Notes under the pieces: generated by a model
The model's input: only the letters and a program-made list of their open reading frames with translations
Database searches by the model: none
Told to the model about the DNA's origin: nothing
Source of the DNA: an uncultured Alistipes sp.
GTDB lineage: Bacteria; Bacteroidota; Bacteroidia; Bacteroidales; Rikenellaceae
NCBI RefSeq assembly: GCF_902388705.1
Contig: NZ_CABMQJ010000004.1
Coordinates: 62,001-126,000 of the forward strand
Reading direction: 5' to 3'
Length of the DNA stretch: 64,000 bases
Shown here: piece after piece, positions 25,200 to 33,661 of the stretch
Layout: each line of letters starts with the position of its first letter
How positions within the stretch are numbered: the first letter of the stretch is position 1
Position numbers and translations under genes: made by a program

Positions 25200-27338
25200 T
25201 TAGTCTGCGAGCAGTATTTCGAGCATTTTGATAGCTGCGGTAGCAATCGGGGTGCCGGGGCCGAAGATGGCGGCGGCGCCGTCGCGGTACAACTCGTCGT
25301 AATCCTGTGCGGGAATTACGCCGCCGACGATGACGATGATGTCCTCGCGGCCCAACTTCTTGAGCTCGGCAATCAACTGCGGTACGAGGGTCAGGTGGCC
25401 TGCGGCGAGCGACGAAACGCCGATGACGTGCACGTCATTCTCCACAGCCTGCTTGGCGGCCTCCTCCGGAGTCTGGAACAACGGGCCCATGTCAACGTCG
25501 AAACCGATGTCTGCGTATCCCGTGGCAACCACTTTGGCTCCGCGGTCGTGGCCGTCCTGTCCCATCTTGGCAATCATGACGCGGGGCTGACGGCCCTCTT
25601 TTTTGGCGAATTCAGCGCACAACTCCTTGGCGCGTTCGAACTGTTGGTCGTTTTTCACTTCTGAACTATATACTCCTGAAATTGAACGTATAACAGCCTT
25701 GTAGCGGCCTACGACCACTTCGCAGGCGTCGGAAATCTCGCCCAGCGACGCGCGTACCTTGGCAGCCTCCACGGCCAGCTCCAGCAGGTTGCCCTGCTTG
25801 GTCTTCACGCACTCGGTGATGGCGGCGAGCGCTTTCTTCACGGCTGCTTCGTCGCGGTTCGCACGCAACTCCTGCAGACGCTTGATCTGGCTTTCGCGCA
25901 CGGCGGTGTTGTCCACGGCGAGAATGTCGATCGGCGCCTCTTTCTCCAGGCGGTATTCGTTGATACCGATAATCTTCTCCATGCCGGAGTCGATACGTGC
26001 CTGCTTGCGGGCCGAAGCCTCCTCGATACGCATCTTCGGAATACCGGTTTCGATAGCCTTGGCCATGCCGCCCAGCTTCTCGACCTCCTGAATGCGTTCC
26101 CAGGCCTTGTCGGCGATCTCCTGCGTCAGCGATTCCACGTAGTAGGAGCCTGCCCACGGGTCTACCTCGCGGCAGATGTTGGTTTCCTCCTGAATGTAAA
26201 TCTGCGTGTTACGTGCGATACGCGCCGAGAAGTCGGTGGGCAGGGCGATAGCCTCGTCCAGGGCATTGGTGTGCAGCGATTGGGTGTGTCCCAGTGCCGC
26301 GCCCATGGCCTCGATAGCCGTACGGGCCACGTTGTTGAACGGATCCTGCTCGGTAAGCGACCAGCCCGAGGTCTGCGAGTGAGTACGCAGCGCCAGCGAC
26401 TTGGGATTCTTGGGCTCGAACTGTTTGACGATTTTGGCCCACAGCATACGTGCCGCGCGCATCTTGGCGATCTCCATGAAGTGGTTCATGCCGATGGCCC
26501 AGAAGAACGACAGGCGGGGTGCGAAAGCGTCCACTGACATGCCGGCGTTGATACCTGCGCGCAGGTATTCCAGACCGTCGGCCAGCGTGTAAGCCAGCTC
26601 GATGTCGGCCGTGGCGCCCGCCTCCTGCATGTGGTAGCCCGAAATCGAAATCGAGTTGAATTTGGGCATGTTCTTCGAGGTGTACTCGAAGATGTCTGCG
26701 ATGATGCGCATCGAGAACTCGGGCGGATAAATATAAGTGTTGCGCACCATGAACTCCTTGAGGATGTCGTTCTGAATCGTACCTGCCAGCTGGTCGAGCG
26801 TGCAGCCCTGCTCCAGTCCGGTCACGATGTAGAACGCCAGCACGGGCAGCACGGCGCCGTTCATGGTCATCGATACCGACATCTTGTCGAGCGGAATGCC
26901 GTTGAACAGCACTTTCATGTCCTCTACCGAGCAGATCGACACGCCGGCCTTGCCCACGTCGCCCACTACGCGCGGGTGGTCGGCGTCATAACCGCGGTGC
27001 GTTGCCAGGTCGAAAGCCACCGACAGGCCTTTCTGTCCGGCGGCGAGGTTGCGGCGGTAGAATGCGTTGGACTCCTCGGCGGTCGAGAAACCCGCATACT
27101 GGCGGATTGTCCACGGACGCATCACGTACATCGTCGAGTAGGGGCCGCGCAGGAACGGGGCGATGCCTGCCGCGTAGTTCAGGTGCTCCATGCCTTCGAG
27201 GTCTTCGGCGGTATAGGCGCCCTTGACGGGAATACCTTCGGCCGTCAGCCACGGCTCGACCTGTCCGCAGCCTTTCGAGGCGCAGCAACTCTTCTGCTGG
27301 CCTGCGTCATATGTCAGTTCTGAAAATTTAGCTCTCAT
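25200..27338 (-). CDS. mutB: Methylmalonyl-CoA mutase, large (catalytic) subunit
   Basis: 712 residues. The N-terminal TIM-barrel substrate domain (to about 560) holds RGPYSTMYVMRPWTIRQYAG, with the conserved Tyr that contacts the substrate. The C-terminal B12-binding domain has the lower-ligand motif DGHDRG (about 592-597) and GVSSLAAGH. It interconverts succinyl-CoA and (R)-methylmalonyl-CoA using adenosylcobalamin, a route that Bacteroidales use to make propionate. It starts two bases after mutA and forms a heterodimer with it. No cobalamin riboswitch was recognised upstream of the operon. Confidence 0.97.
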   Translation of the reverse strand: MRAKFSELTYDAGQQKSCCASKGCGQVEPWLTAEGIPVKGAYTAEDLEGMEHLNYAAGIAPFLRGPYSTMYVMRPWTIRQYAGFSTAEESNAFYRRNLAAGQKGLSVAFDLATHRGYDADHPRVVGDVGKAGVSICSVEDMKVLFNGIPLDKMSVSMTMNGAVLPVLAFYIVTGLEQGCTLDQLAGTIQNDILKEFMVRNTYIYPPEFSMRIIADIFEYTSKNMPKFNSISISGYHMQEAGATADIELAYTLADGLEYLRAGINAGMSVDAFAPRLSFFWAIGMNHFMEIAKMRAARMLWAKIVKQFEPKNPKSLALRTHSQTSGWSLTEQDPFNNVARTAIEAMGAALGHTQSLHTNALDEAIALPTDFSARIARNTQIYIQEETNICREVDPWAGSYYVESLTQEIADKAWERIQEVEKLGGMAKAIETGIPKMRIEEASARKQARIDSGMEKIIGINEYRLEKEAPIDILAVDNTAVRESQIKRLQELRANRDEAAVKKALAAITECVKTKQGNLLELAVEAAKVRASLGEISDACEVVVGRYKAVIRSISGVYSSEVKNDQQFERAKELCAEFAKKEGRQPRVMIAKMGQDGHDRGAKVVATGYADIGFDVDMGPLFQTPEEAAKQAVENDVHVIGVSSLAAGHLTLVPQLIAELKKLGREDIIVIVGGVIPAQDYDELYRDGAAAIFGPGTPIATAAIKMLEILLAD

Positions 27339-27340
27339 GA

Positions 27341-29191
27341 TTAGATTCCCATCTCTTTAAGGTAGAACTTAAGTGTTTCCAAGACGTTCGACTTCACGTT
27401 GATGAAGTTCGTGATGCCCTGTGCCTCCAGTTCGGGCGTGCAGGCCGGTGCTCCGGCAACCACGAGGATCGCCTTGCCGCCGAGCAGCTCCTTGACTTTC
27501 GGGGCTGCCTCCGCGTAGTCGTCGTCGCTCGCGCAGACCACTACGATCTGGGCCTTCGATTCCAGTGCGGCTTTCACACCCTCTTCGACCGACTTGAAGA
27601 ACGTATTGTCGATAACCTTGATGCCGGCGCATGCGAAGAAGTTGCACGAGAACTGTGCGCGGGCGCGGGCCATTCCCAGGTTGCCGCACGTCAGCATGAA
27701 CGCCTTGGGCTCCTTGCCGCTGCGGTCTACATGCAGGCGCATCTCTTCGAAAGCCATGGCGCCGCGGTAGGGTACGAGTACGTTGCCCTCGGCCTGCTTG
27801 CGCGTTACGGCTTCGGCGGTGATCTCCCTGGGCGCTACCTCGGTGAAGTTGGGGAACTGGTTGGCACCGAGCAGCGTCTGGCGGCGCGTTGCGATGTTCT
27901 TGTCCTTGGCTGCGGCCGAAGCCTTGATGCGCTCGGCGATGAAGCCGGCTTTGTAAGCTGCGGTGTAGCCGCCTTTCTCCTCGATTTCGAGGAAGAGTTT
28001 CCAGGCTTCTGCTGCAATCGACTGCGTGAGGTTCTCGATGTAGTACGAACCGCCGGCCGGGTCTACGACCTGGTCGAAGTGCGACTCGTGCTTGAGCAGC
28101 AGTTCGACGTTGCGGGCGATGCGCTTCGAGAACTCGGTCGGGTTTTCGAACGATGCGTCGAACGGAGTGACCTCCAGCGAATGCACGCCGCCGATTGCGG
28201 CCGACATGGCTTCGGTCGTGCCGCGCAGCATGTTCACGTAGGGGTCGTATACGGTCTGGTTCCACCTCGAGGTTTCTGCGTGAATCTGCATTTTTGCAGC
28301 GCAGTTCTTTTCGGGGTTGTAACCCTTGACGATGTTGGCCCACAGCATGCGTGCCGCACGGAACTTGGCGATCTCCATGAAGTAGTTGGAGCTTACCGAG
28401 AATGCGAAACGCAGTTTGCGCGCCGCAACGTCGACGGGCAGCCCCGCGTCGGTCAGGCGCACGAGGTAGTCATGGCCGGCCGAAAGGGTGAATGCCAGCT
28501 CCTCGACGATGGTCGAACCCGCGTTGCCGAAAATCCGGCCCGAAACGGTTACGACGCGGATATGTTTGTATTCCCGGGTCTTTTCAATAAGTTCCGCGAT
28601 GCGTGCGAAGCACTTTTCGCCGTCGGGCGAGCAGAAGTCGCCTTTCTGCGAAAGGCCTTTGACGAGCGGGTCGATGCAGAATGCGATGCGGACATCCTCT
28701 TTGGCGATGCCCTCCTTTTCGATTTTCGCCAGTACGAGTCCGGCCACGTCGGCCGTTTTCTGGCCGCAGAACGTCAGCTCGACGGCCTGGATGCAGATGC
28801 CCTCGAGCAGCGTGTCGAGGTCAGCGGCGGAGAAATCCGCCGATGCGATGCAGAAACCGAGCGAGTCGACGCCTGCATTGAGGATTTTCAGGGCCTCGGC
28901 GTTTGCCTCTTTGGGGCATACGACGCTCACGGTCTGGTGTACGCGCCAGCGGTTGTGTGCGTGCGTACCGCGTACGTAAGGGAACTCGCCTGCCTGCGAG
29001 CCCAGGAACTTGACCCCTTCGAGGTTCTCGGCGCGGTAATAGGGACGGACGTTGAAACCTTCGCCTGTTCTCCATACCAGTTTGCGCTCGTAATCAGCAC
29101 CTTTCAGGTCGGCTGTAATCACCTCCTCCCACTTCTCGGTCGGAACCGGCGGGAACTCGGTGAACAGCTTTTCACGTTTGGTATTTGCCAT
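27341..29191 (-). CDS. mutA: Methylmalonyl-CoA mutase, small subunit
   Basis: 616 residues. It is homologous to MutB along the barrel domain (FPYVRGTHAHNRWRVHQTVS, then AARMLWANIVKGYNPEKN and VVDPAGGSYYIENLTQSI). The C-terminal Rossmann domain lacks the DxHxxG cobalamin ligand, having AFMLTCGNLGMARARAQFS instead, as expected for the non-catalytic subunit. It heads the mutA-mutB operon. A TACCTTTA box on the reverse strand at 29235-29242 is a plausible -7 element, with CTTG 21 bases further up. Confidence 0.95.
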   Translation of the reverse strand: MANTKREKLFTEFPPVPTEKWEEVITADLKGADYERKLVWRTGEGFNVRPYYRAENLEGVKFLGSQAGEFPYVRGTHAHNRWRVHQTVSVVCPKEANAEALKILNAGVDSLGFCIASADFSAADLDTLLEGICIQAVELTFCGQKTADVAGLVLAKIEKEGIAKEDVRIAFCIDPLVKGLSQKGDFCSPDGEKCFARIAELIEKTREYKHIRVVTVSGRIFGNAGSTIVEELAFTLSAGHDYLVRLTDAGLPVDVAARKLRFAFSVSSNYFMEIAKFRAARMLWANIVKGYNPEKNCAAKMQIHAETSRWNQTVYDPYVNMLRGTTEAMSAAIGGVHSLEVTPFDASFENPTEFSKRIARNVELLLKHESHFDQVVDPAGGSYYIENLTQSIAAEAWKLFLEIEEKGGYTAAYKAGFIAERIKASAAAKDKNIATRRQTLLGANQFPNFTEVAPREITAEAVTRKQAEGNVLVPYRGAMAFEEMRLHVDRSGKEPKAFMLTCGNLGMARARAQFSCNFFACAGIKVIDNTFFKSVEEGVKAALESKAQIVVVCASDDDYAEAAPKVKELLGGKAILVVAGAPACTPELEAQGITNFINVKSNVLETLKFYLKEMGI

Positions 29192-29400
29192 AACTATTTA
29201 GAGATTAGTATAAGTGTTGTTTCAAAATTGCACGTAAAGGTATAAAATTATTAGCGATTGTAACAAGAAATTGTTAATAAAATAACACTATATAATTTCT
29301 TTTTATAATATAGGATTATTTCGTTTGGTTTCGTTCATAGGATGCGGGGATACCTGTTATTGTGGCGTATTGGTTTAAAATTGGTCATTATACCCTCTGA

Positions 29401-29570
29401 AATTGCGAAAAACCAAAATTTACGATTTTTGGGATTTTGGTGAAAATTTCGGGCTGTTTTCTGAAAAATAGGGTGAAAAATCGACGTAATGCTGAAAAAA
29501 TACCCTTATTTTTCGGGAAATATCGAAAAAAAATAGGGTGTTTTTCGAAAAATAGTGGTTTTTGCATAAC
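29401..29570. repeat. AT-rich region with repeated GAAAAATAGGGTG-like elements
   Basis: Direct copies of A(n)TAGGGTG occur at about 29463-29476 and 29525-29540, a weaker copy at 29547-29558, and an inverted copy at 29493-29516. A TTTTTCGAAAAA palindrome lies at 29541-29552. The region lies between the divergent mutA and glutamine synthetase promoters. Confidence 0.55.
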
Positions 29571-29590
29571 CGGCGTAACGAAAAAATAAT

Positions 29591-29598
29591 TACATTTG
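29591..29598 (+). promoter_or_regulatory. -7 box (TACATTTG) of the glutamine synthetase gene
   Basis: TACATTTG matches TAnnTTTG. The nearest TTTG upstream is 26 bases away (29561-29564), so the -33 part is uncertain. Transcription from here gives a leader of about 170 bases. Confidence 0.6.
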
Positions 29599-29612
29599 TA
29601 GCCGAGAATAAT

Positions 29613-29743
29613 ACATACGGCGGCAGGGGAGAAGCCGCGGGGTAGTTAGATGGGACACAGCCTGCCGCGAGGCAGTTGTCCGTTGAAAATTCAGGTTAGG
29701 TTTTAGTTCAGCAATTATTCGGTTTCCTCCCCTGCGCGTATGT
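29613..29743 (+). ncRNA. Structured 5' leader of the glutamine synthetase mRNA
   Basis: A closing stem pairs 29613-29619 with 29737-29743 (ACATACG with CGTATGT). After a 3x1 internal loop, 29623-29631 pairs with 29727-29735 (GCAGGGGAG with CTCCCCTGC), 16 bp in all. Inside is a hairpin with a GCGA tetraloop: CTGCC 29662-29666 with GGCAG 29671-29675, extended by 29653-29657 with 29677-29681. About 45 less structured bases follow before the right arm. I do not recognise a known riboswitch class (not TPP, cobalamin, THF or the cyanobacterial glutamine aptamer). It could be a regulatory leader or a separate small RNA. Confidence 0.5.
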
Positions 29744-29773
29744 TCTTCGGAATATTAATCCAAACTTAAATCT

Positions 29774-31954
29774 ATGTCATCATTATTGAGATTCAAGATG
29801 GTCGATGCGGCGATAAACCACACCGCCGTCGAGGTGAAAGCCCCCGAAGGACGTCCGTCGGACTACTTCGGGAAGCAGGTGTTCGGACGTACGGCCATGC
29901 GTAAGTACCTCAACAAGGCTACTTACGAGGCCCTGCTCGATACGATGGAGCACGGGACGCGCCTTACGCGCGAGGTGGCCGACAGCATTGCCGCAGGTAT
30001 GCGCCAGTGGGCGCTGGAGCACGGCGCCGACCACTATACCCACTGGTTCCAGCCCCTGACGGGCGGTACGGCCGAGAAGCACGATGCCTTTGCCGAGCCG
30101 GACGGCTGCGGCGGTGTGCTGGAGGAGTTCTCGGGTAAGCTGCTCGTACAGCAGGAGCCCGACGCGTCATCGTTCCCCAACGGCGGTATCCGCAATACGT
30201 TCGAGGCCCGCGGCTATTCGGCGTGGGATCCCACTTCGCCGGCGTTCATCGTCGATACGACGCTCTGTATCCCGACCGTCTTCATCGCCTATACGGGCGA
30301 GGCATTGGATTACAAGGTGCCCCTGCTGCGTTCGATTACGGCCGTGGACAAGGCCGCGACGGAGGTGTGCCACTATTTCGACAAGAACGTGCAGCGGGTC
30401 GTTTCGTACCTGGGCTGGGAGCAGGAGTATTTCCTGGTGGACGAGAGCCTCTGGGCCGTACGTCCCGATTTGATGCTTACGGGCCGCACGCTCATGGGCC
30501 ACGAGTCGGCCAAGAACCAGCAGTTGGAAGACCACTATTTCGGTGCCATTCCGACCCGCGTGATGGCCTTTATGAAAGACCTCGAATACGAGTGCCTGAA
30601 ACTGGGCATTCCGGTCAAAACCCGCCACAACGAGGTGGCGCCCAACCAGTTCGAGCTGGCGCCGGTTTACGAGGAGGCCAACCTCGCCAACGACCACAAC
30701 CAGCTGCTGATGACCGTGATGGACAAAATCGCACGCCGCCACAAGTTCCGCGTGCTGCTGCACGAGAAGCCGTTCAAGGGTATCAACGGCTCGGGTAAGC
30801 ACAACAACTGGTCGCTGGGAACCGATACGGGCGTGAACCTGCTGGGCCCCGGCAAGACCGCGTCCGAAAACCTGCAGTTCATCACGTTCCTCGTGAATGC
30901 CATTTCGGCTGTCTACAAGCATAACGGCCTGCTCAAAGCGTCGATTATGAGCGCCACGAACGCGCACCGTTTGGGCGCCAACGAGGCGCCGCCCGCAATC
31001 ATCTCGACGTTCCTGGGCACGCAGGTGTCGGCCGTGCTGGACAAGCTGGCCGCCAGCAAAGGCGGCGACGCCATCCGTTTCGATGCCAAGAACGTCTTCA
31101 AGATGAGCGGTATTTCGCATATCCCGACGCTGCTGCTCGACAATACCGACCGCAACCGCACTTCGCCCTTCGCATTCACGGGCAACCGCTTCGAGTTCCG
31201 CGCCGTGGGCTCGTCGGACAACTGCGCCGAGGCGATGATCGTACTCAATGCGGCTATGGCGCACGAGCTGACGGAGTTCCGGCAGAACGTCGATGCCAAA
31301 ATCGAGTCCGGCATGAAGAAGGAGAAGGCGATTTACGAAGTGCTGAAACAGATGATTAAGGCCTGCAAAGCCGTGCGCTTCGACGGCAACGGCTATTCCG
31401 ACGAATGGAAGGCCGAGGCCAGGAAGCGCGGACTGGACTGCGAAACCTCGACGCCGCTGATTTTCGACCGCTACCTCGACGCGCAGACCAAGGAAATGTT
31501 CGGCCGGACGGGCGTATTCTCGGAGGTGGAGCTCGAAGCCCGTACCGAGGTGAAGTGGGAAACCTACACCAAGAAAATCCAAATCGAGGGGCGTGTGCTG
31601 GGCGATCTGGCGATGAACCATATCGTGCCGATTGCTTCGAAGTACGAGGCGCTGCTGCTCGACAAGGTGTACAAAATGTCGCAGATTCCCGGGCTGAACG
31701 CTTCGGCCGACATCGAACTCATCAAGAAGATTCAGTACCATACCGCCGAGATACAGAAACTCACGGGCGATATGATTGCGGCCCGCAAGGTGGCCAATAA
31801 GCTCGAAGACCAGCGCGAGAAAGCCATCGCCTACCACGATACCGTCGCCGTCTGCTTCGACGAAATCCGCCGCCATATCGACAAACTGGAGGAGATTGTC
31901 GACGACCAGATGTGGCCGCTGCCCAAATACCGCGAACTGCTTTTCCTGCGCTGA
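29774..31954 (+). CDS. glnN: Glutamine synthetase type III
   Basis: 726 residues, the size of the GSIII (GlnN) family and far larger than GSI. Conserved motifs include the ammonia/metal-site VKTRHNEVAPNQFELAPVYE, the ATP-site KGINGSGKHNNWSLG and the Arg-containing NRTSPFAFTGNRFEFRAVGS. It makes glutamine from glutamate, ammonia and ATP as a double-ring oligomer, and is the main ammonia-assimilating enzyme type in Bacteroidales. It has a long leader able to fold and AT-rich repeated elements upstream, both suggestive of nitrogen-linked control. An intrinsic terminator follows 37 bases after the stop. Confidence 0.96.
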   Translation: MSSLLRFKMVDAAINHTAVEVKAPEGRPSDYFGKQVFGRTAMRKYLNKATYEALLDTMEHGTRLTREVADSIAAGMRQWALEHGADHYTHWFQPLTGGTAEKHDAFAEPDGCGGVLEEFSGKLLVQQEPDASSFPNGGIRNTFEARGYSAWDPTSPAFIVDTTLCIPTVFIAYTGEALDYKVPLLRSITAVDKAATEVCHYFDKNVQRVVSYLGWEQEYFLVDESLWAVRPDLMLTGRTLMGHESAKNQQLEDHYFGAIPTRVMAFMKDLEYECLKLGIPVKTRHNEVAPNQFELAPVYEEANLANDHNQLLMTVMDKIARRHKFRVLLHEKPFKGINGSGKHNNWSLGTDTGVNLLGPGKTASENLQFITFLVNAISAVYKHNGLLKASIMSATNAHRLGANEAPPAIISTFLGTQVSAVLDKLAASKGGDAIRFDAKNVFKMSGISHIPTLLLDNTDRNRTSPFAFTGNRFEFRAVGSSDNCAEAMIVLNAAMAHELTEFRQNVDAKIESGMKKEKAIYEVLKQMIKACKAVRFDGNGYSDEWKAEARKRGLDCETSTPLIFDRYLDAQTKEMFGRTGVFSEVELEARTEVKWETYTKKIQIEGRVLGDLAMNHIVPIASKYEALLLDKVYKMSQIPGLNASADIELIKKIQYHTAEIQKLTGDMIAARKVANKLEDQREKAIAYHDTVAVCFDEIRRHIDKLEEIVDDQMWPLPKYRELLFLR

Positions 31955-31991
31955 CAGCGCAGCATGGTATATATAGTATTTAAGGGAATAG

Positions 31992-32020
31992 TCCGGGTTT
32001 TCATACCCGGATTATTTTTT
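31992..32020 (+). terminator. Intrinsic terminator after glutamine synthetase
   Basis: A 7-bp stem TCCGGGT/ACCCGGA (31992-31998 with 32005-32011), a 6-base loop and then TTATTTTTTTT. It is immediately followed by the -7 box of the next gene. Confidence 0.8.
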
Positions 32021-32029
32021 TTATCTTTG
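31999..32029 (+). promoter_or_regulatory. Promoter (TTTC-N19-TATCTTTG) with leaderless geometry
   Basis: TATCTTTG at 32022-32029 is a perfect -7 match, with TTTC (one off TTTG) 19 bases upstream inside the terminator loop. The ATG at 32035 begins five bases after the box, at the expected start point. Confidence 0.65.
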
Positions 32030-32034
32030 TCCGT

Positions 32035-32856
32035 ATGAAAATCATTGCAGACAGCGGATCGACCAAATGTACCTGGTTGATGACCGACGGCGTGCATACG
32101 ACGGAGCTGCGTACGCGGGGTATCAATGCCGTGCAGAACTCCCCGGAGCTGATACGCGAAGCGCTCGCCGAACTTCCTCCCTGTGAAAAACCGGAGGCTA
32201 TCTATTTTTACGGCGCGGGATGCGGCCGCACGTTCCCCGAGGCGACGGCCAAAATGGTGCGGGCGCTGCGCGAACATTTCGGCGCGGATCATATCGAGGC
32301 CGAATCGGATTTGCTGGGTGCTGCCCGGGCCCTGTTCGGCCGCGGCGAGGGTGTCGCCTGTATCCTCGGCACGGGTTCCAATTCGTGCTGGTGCCGCGGC
32401 GGGGAGATTGTCGAGAACGTGCCTCCGCTGGGATACGTCCTGGGCGACGAGGGCAGCGGATCGGCGATGGGCCGCAACCTCGTGAACGGCATTTTCAAGG
32501 GGCACATTCCCCTGCGCGAAGCGTTTCTGGCGGCGCACGGCCTGACCTACGAGGAGATTATCCGCCGGGTTTACAGCGAGCCGTATGCCAACCGTTTCCT
32601 GGCGTCGTTCGCACCTTTCGTCCATGCGCATCTGGATTGTCCCGAGGTGCGGGCGATGGTGCTGAAAACCTTTGCGGATTTTGCCGAGCGCAATTTGAGC
32701 CGCTATCCGGCACATCTTCCCGTCGGCTGCGTCGGCGGTGTGGCTGCTGGTTTTGCCGACCTGCTGCGCGCGGCCCTCGCACAATGCGGTTACCAGGTCG
32801 GACAAATCGTCGCATCGCCTGCGGCGGGACTTATCGAATATCATTATGGAAAATAG
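32035..32856 (+). CDS. BadF/BadG-type amino-sugar kinase (GlcNAc or MurNAc kinase)
   Basis: 273 residues of the BadF/BadG/BcrA/BcrD ATPase family (ASKHA fold). The phosphate loops are IADSGSTKCTW at the N terminus and ACILGTGSNSCWC near residue 106, with the adenosine motif PVGCVGGVAAGFADLL near the end. Relatives in Bacteroidetes phosphorylate N-acetylglucosamine or N-acetylmuramic acid (MurK in Tannerella). Its 3' end overlaps murQ by 11 bases, so a MurNAc kinase that feeds the etherase is the likeliest role. The start is firm because the first phosphate loop begins at residue 4. Confidence 0.82.
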   Translation: MKIIADSGSTKCTWLMTDGVHTTELRTRGINAVQNSPELIREALAELPPCEKPEAIYFYGAGCGRTFPEATAKMVRALREHFGADHIEAESDLLGAARALFGRGEGVACILGTGSNSCWCRGGEIVENVPPLGYVLGDEGSGSAMGRNLVNGIFKGHIPLREAFLAAHGLTYEEIIRRVYSEPYANRFLASFAPFVHAHLDCPEVRAMVLKTFADFAERNLSRYPAHLPVGCVGGVAAGFADLLRAALAQCGYQVGQIVASPAAGLIEYHYGK

Positions 32857-33661
32857 AATTACGGAACAGGCCTCGGCCTATGATGATTTGCAGCGGATGT
32901 CGGTACACGACATCCTGACTGGAATAAACCGGGAGGATGCGCGGGTGCATGAAGCCGTGCGGCAGACCATTCCCGTGATGGAAAAACTTGTGGAGCGCAT
33001 CGTGGAGCGCATGGAGCGCGGCGGGCGGATGTTTTACATCGGCGCCGGCACCAGCGGCCGGCTCGGTGTGACGGACGCTTCGGAGCTTCCTCCGACCTAC
33101 GGCGTGCCGTTCGATTTGGTCATCGGCCTGATTGCGGGCGGCGACGGAGCCCTGCGGCGCGCCGTGGAGAACGCCGAGGACGATACCGAGGGTGCCTGGC
33201 GCGACATGGCGCCTTACGGCCCGACCGATAAAGACGTGCTGATCGGCATTGCGGCGTCGGGTACGACGCCTTATGTGATCGGCGGCCTGCGCACGGCGCG
33301 GCAGCACGGCCTGTTGACGGGCGCCGTCACGTGCAATCCCGCGTCGCCCGTGGCTGCCGAGGCGGAGTATGCGCTCGAAGCGGTCGTGGGGCCCGAGTTC
33401 GTGACGGGATCGACCCGCATGAAAGCGGGTACGGCGCAGAAGCTGATGCTCAATATGCTCTCTACGTCCGTGATGATTCGGCTGGGACGTGTCGAGGGCA
33501 ACCGCATGGTCAACATGCAGCTTACCAACGACAAACTCGTGGACCGCGGCACCCGCATGGTGGCCGAGGCTTCGGGCCTGCCCGAAAAAGAGTCCCGCGA
33601 ATTGCTGCTGCGATACGGTTCGGTGAAAAAGGCACTGGAACATGTACCGCAGCCTGAATGA
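32846..33661 (+). CDS. murQ: N-acetylmuramic acid 6-phosphate etherase
   Basis: 271 residues from the ATG at 32846. A SIS domain carries the MurQ signature FYIGAGTSGRLGVTDASELP, then GIAASGTTPYVIGGL, and the catalytic-loop region VTGSTRMKAGTAQKLMLNML. MurQ cleaves the lactyl ether of MurNAc-6-P to GlcNAc-6-P and D-lactate in peptidoglycan recycling. The open frame extends upstream to 32738, but that part overlaps the kinase gene and is not family-like. It overlaps the kinase by 11 bases and the UbiD gene by 20 bases, so all three are translationally linked. Confidence 0.95.
   Translation: MENRITEQASAYDDLQRMSVHDILTGINREDARVHEAVRQTIPVMEKLVERIVERMERGGRMFYIGAGTSGRLGVTDASELPPTYGVPFDLVIGLIAGGDGALRRAVENAEDDTEGAWRDMAPYGPTDKDVLIGIAASGTTPYVIGGLRTARQHGLLTGAVTCNPASPVAAEAEYALEAVVGPEFVTGSTRMKAGTAQKLMLNMLSTSVMIRLGRVEGNRMVNMQLTNDKLVDRGTRMVAEASGLPEKESRELLLRYGSVKKALEHVPQPE

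Noticed and set aside
27731..29245. 504-codon plus-strand frame opposite mutA
   Set aside because: Antisense shadow of a well-supported enzyme gene.
29192..29400. Cobalamin riboswitch ahead of the B12-dependent mutase operon
   Set aside because: No B12-box-like sequence and no matching stems on the reverse strand.
29599..29773. Known riboswitch (cobalamin, TPP, THF or glutamine class) upstream of glutamine synthetase
   Set aside because: The leader is structured, but none of the conserved core sequences of those classes was found, so it is reported only as an unclassified leader.
30167..31876. 569-codon reverse frame opposite glutamine synthetase
   Set aside because: Antisense shadow with His/Arg/Val-rich composition and no promoter.
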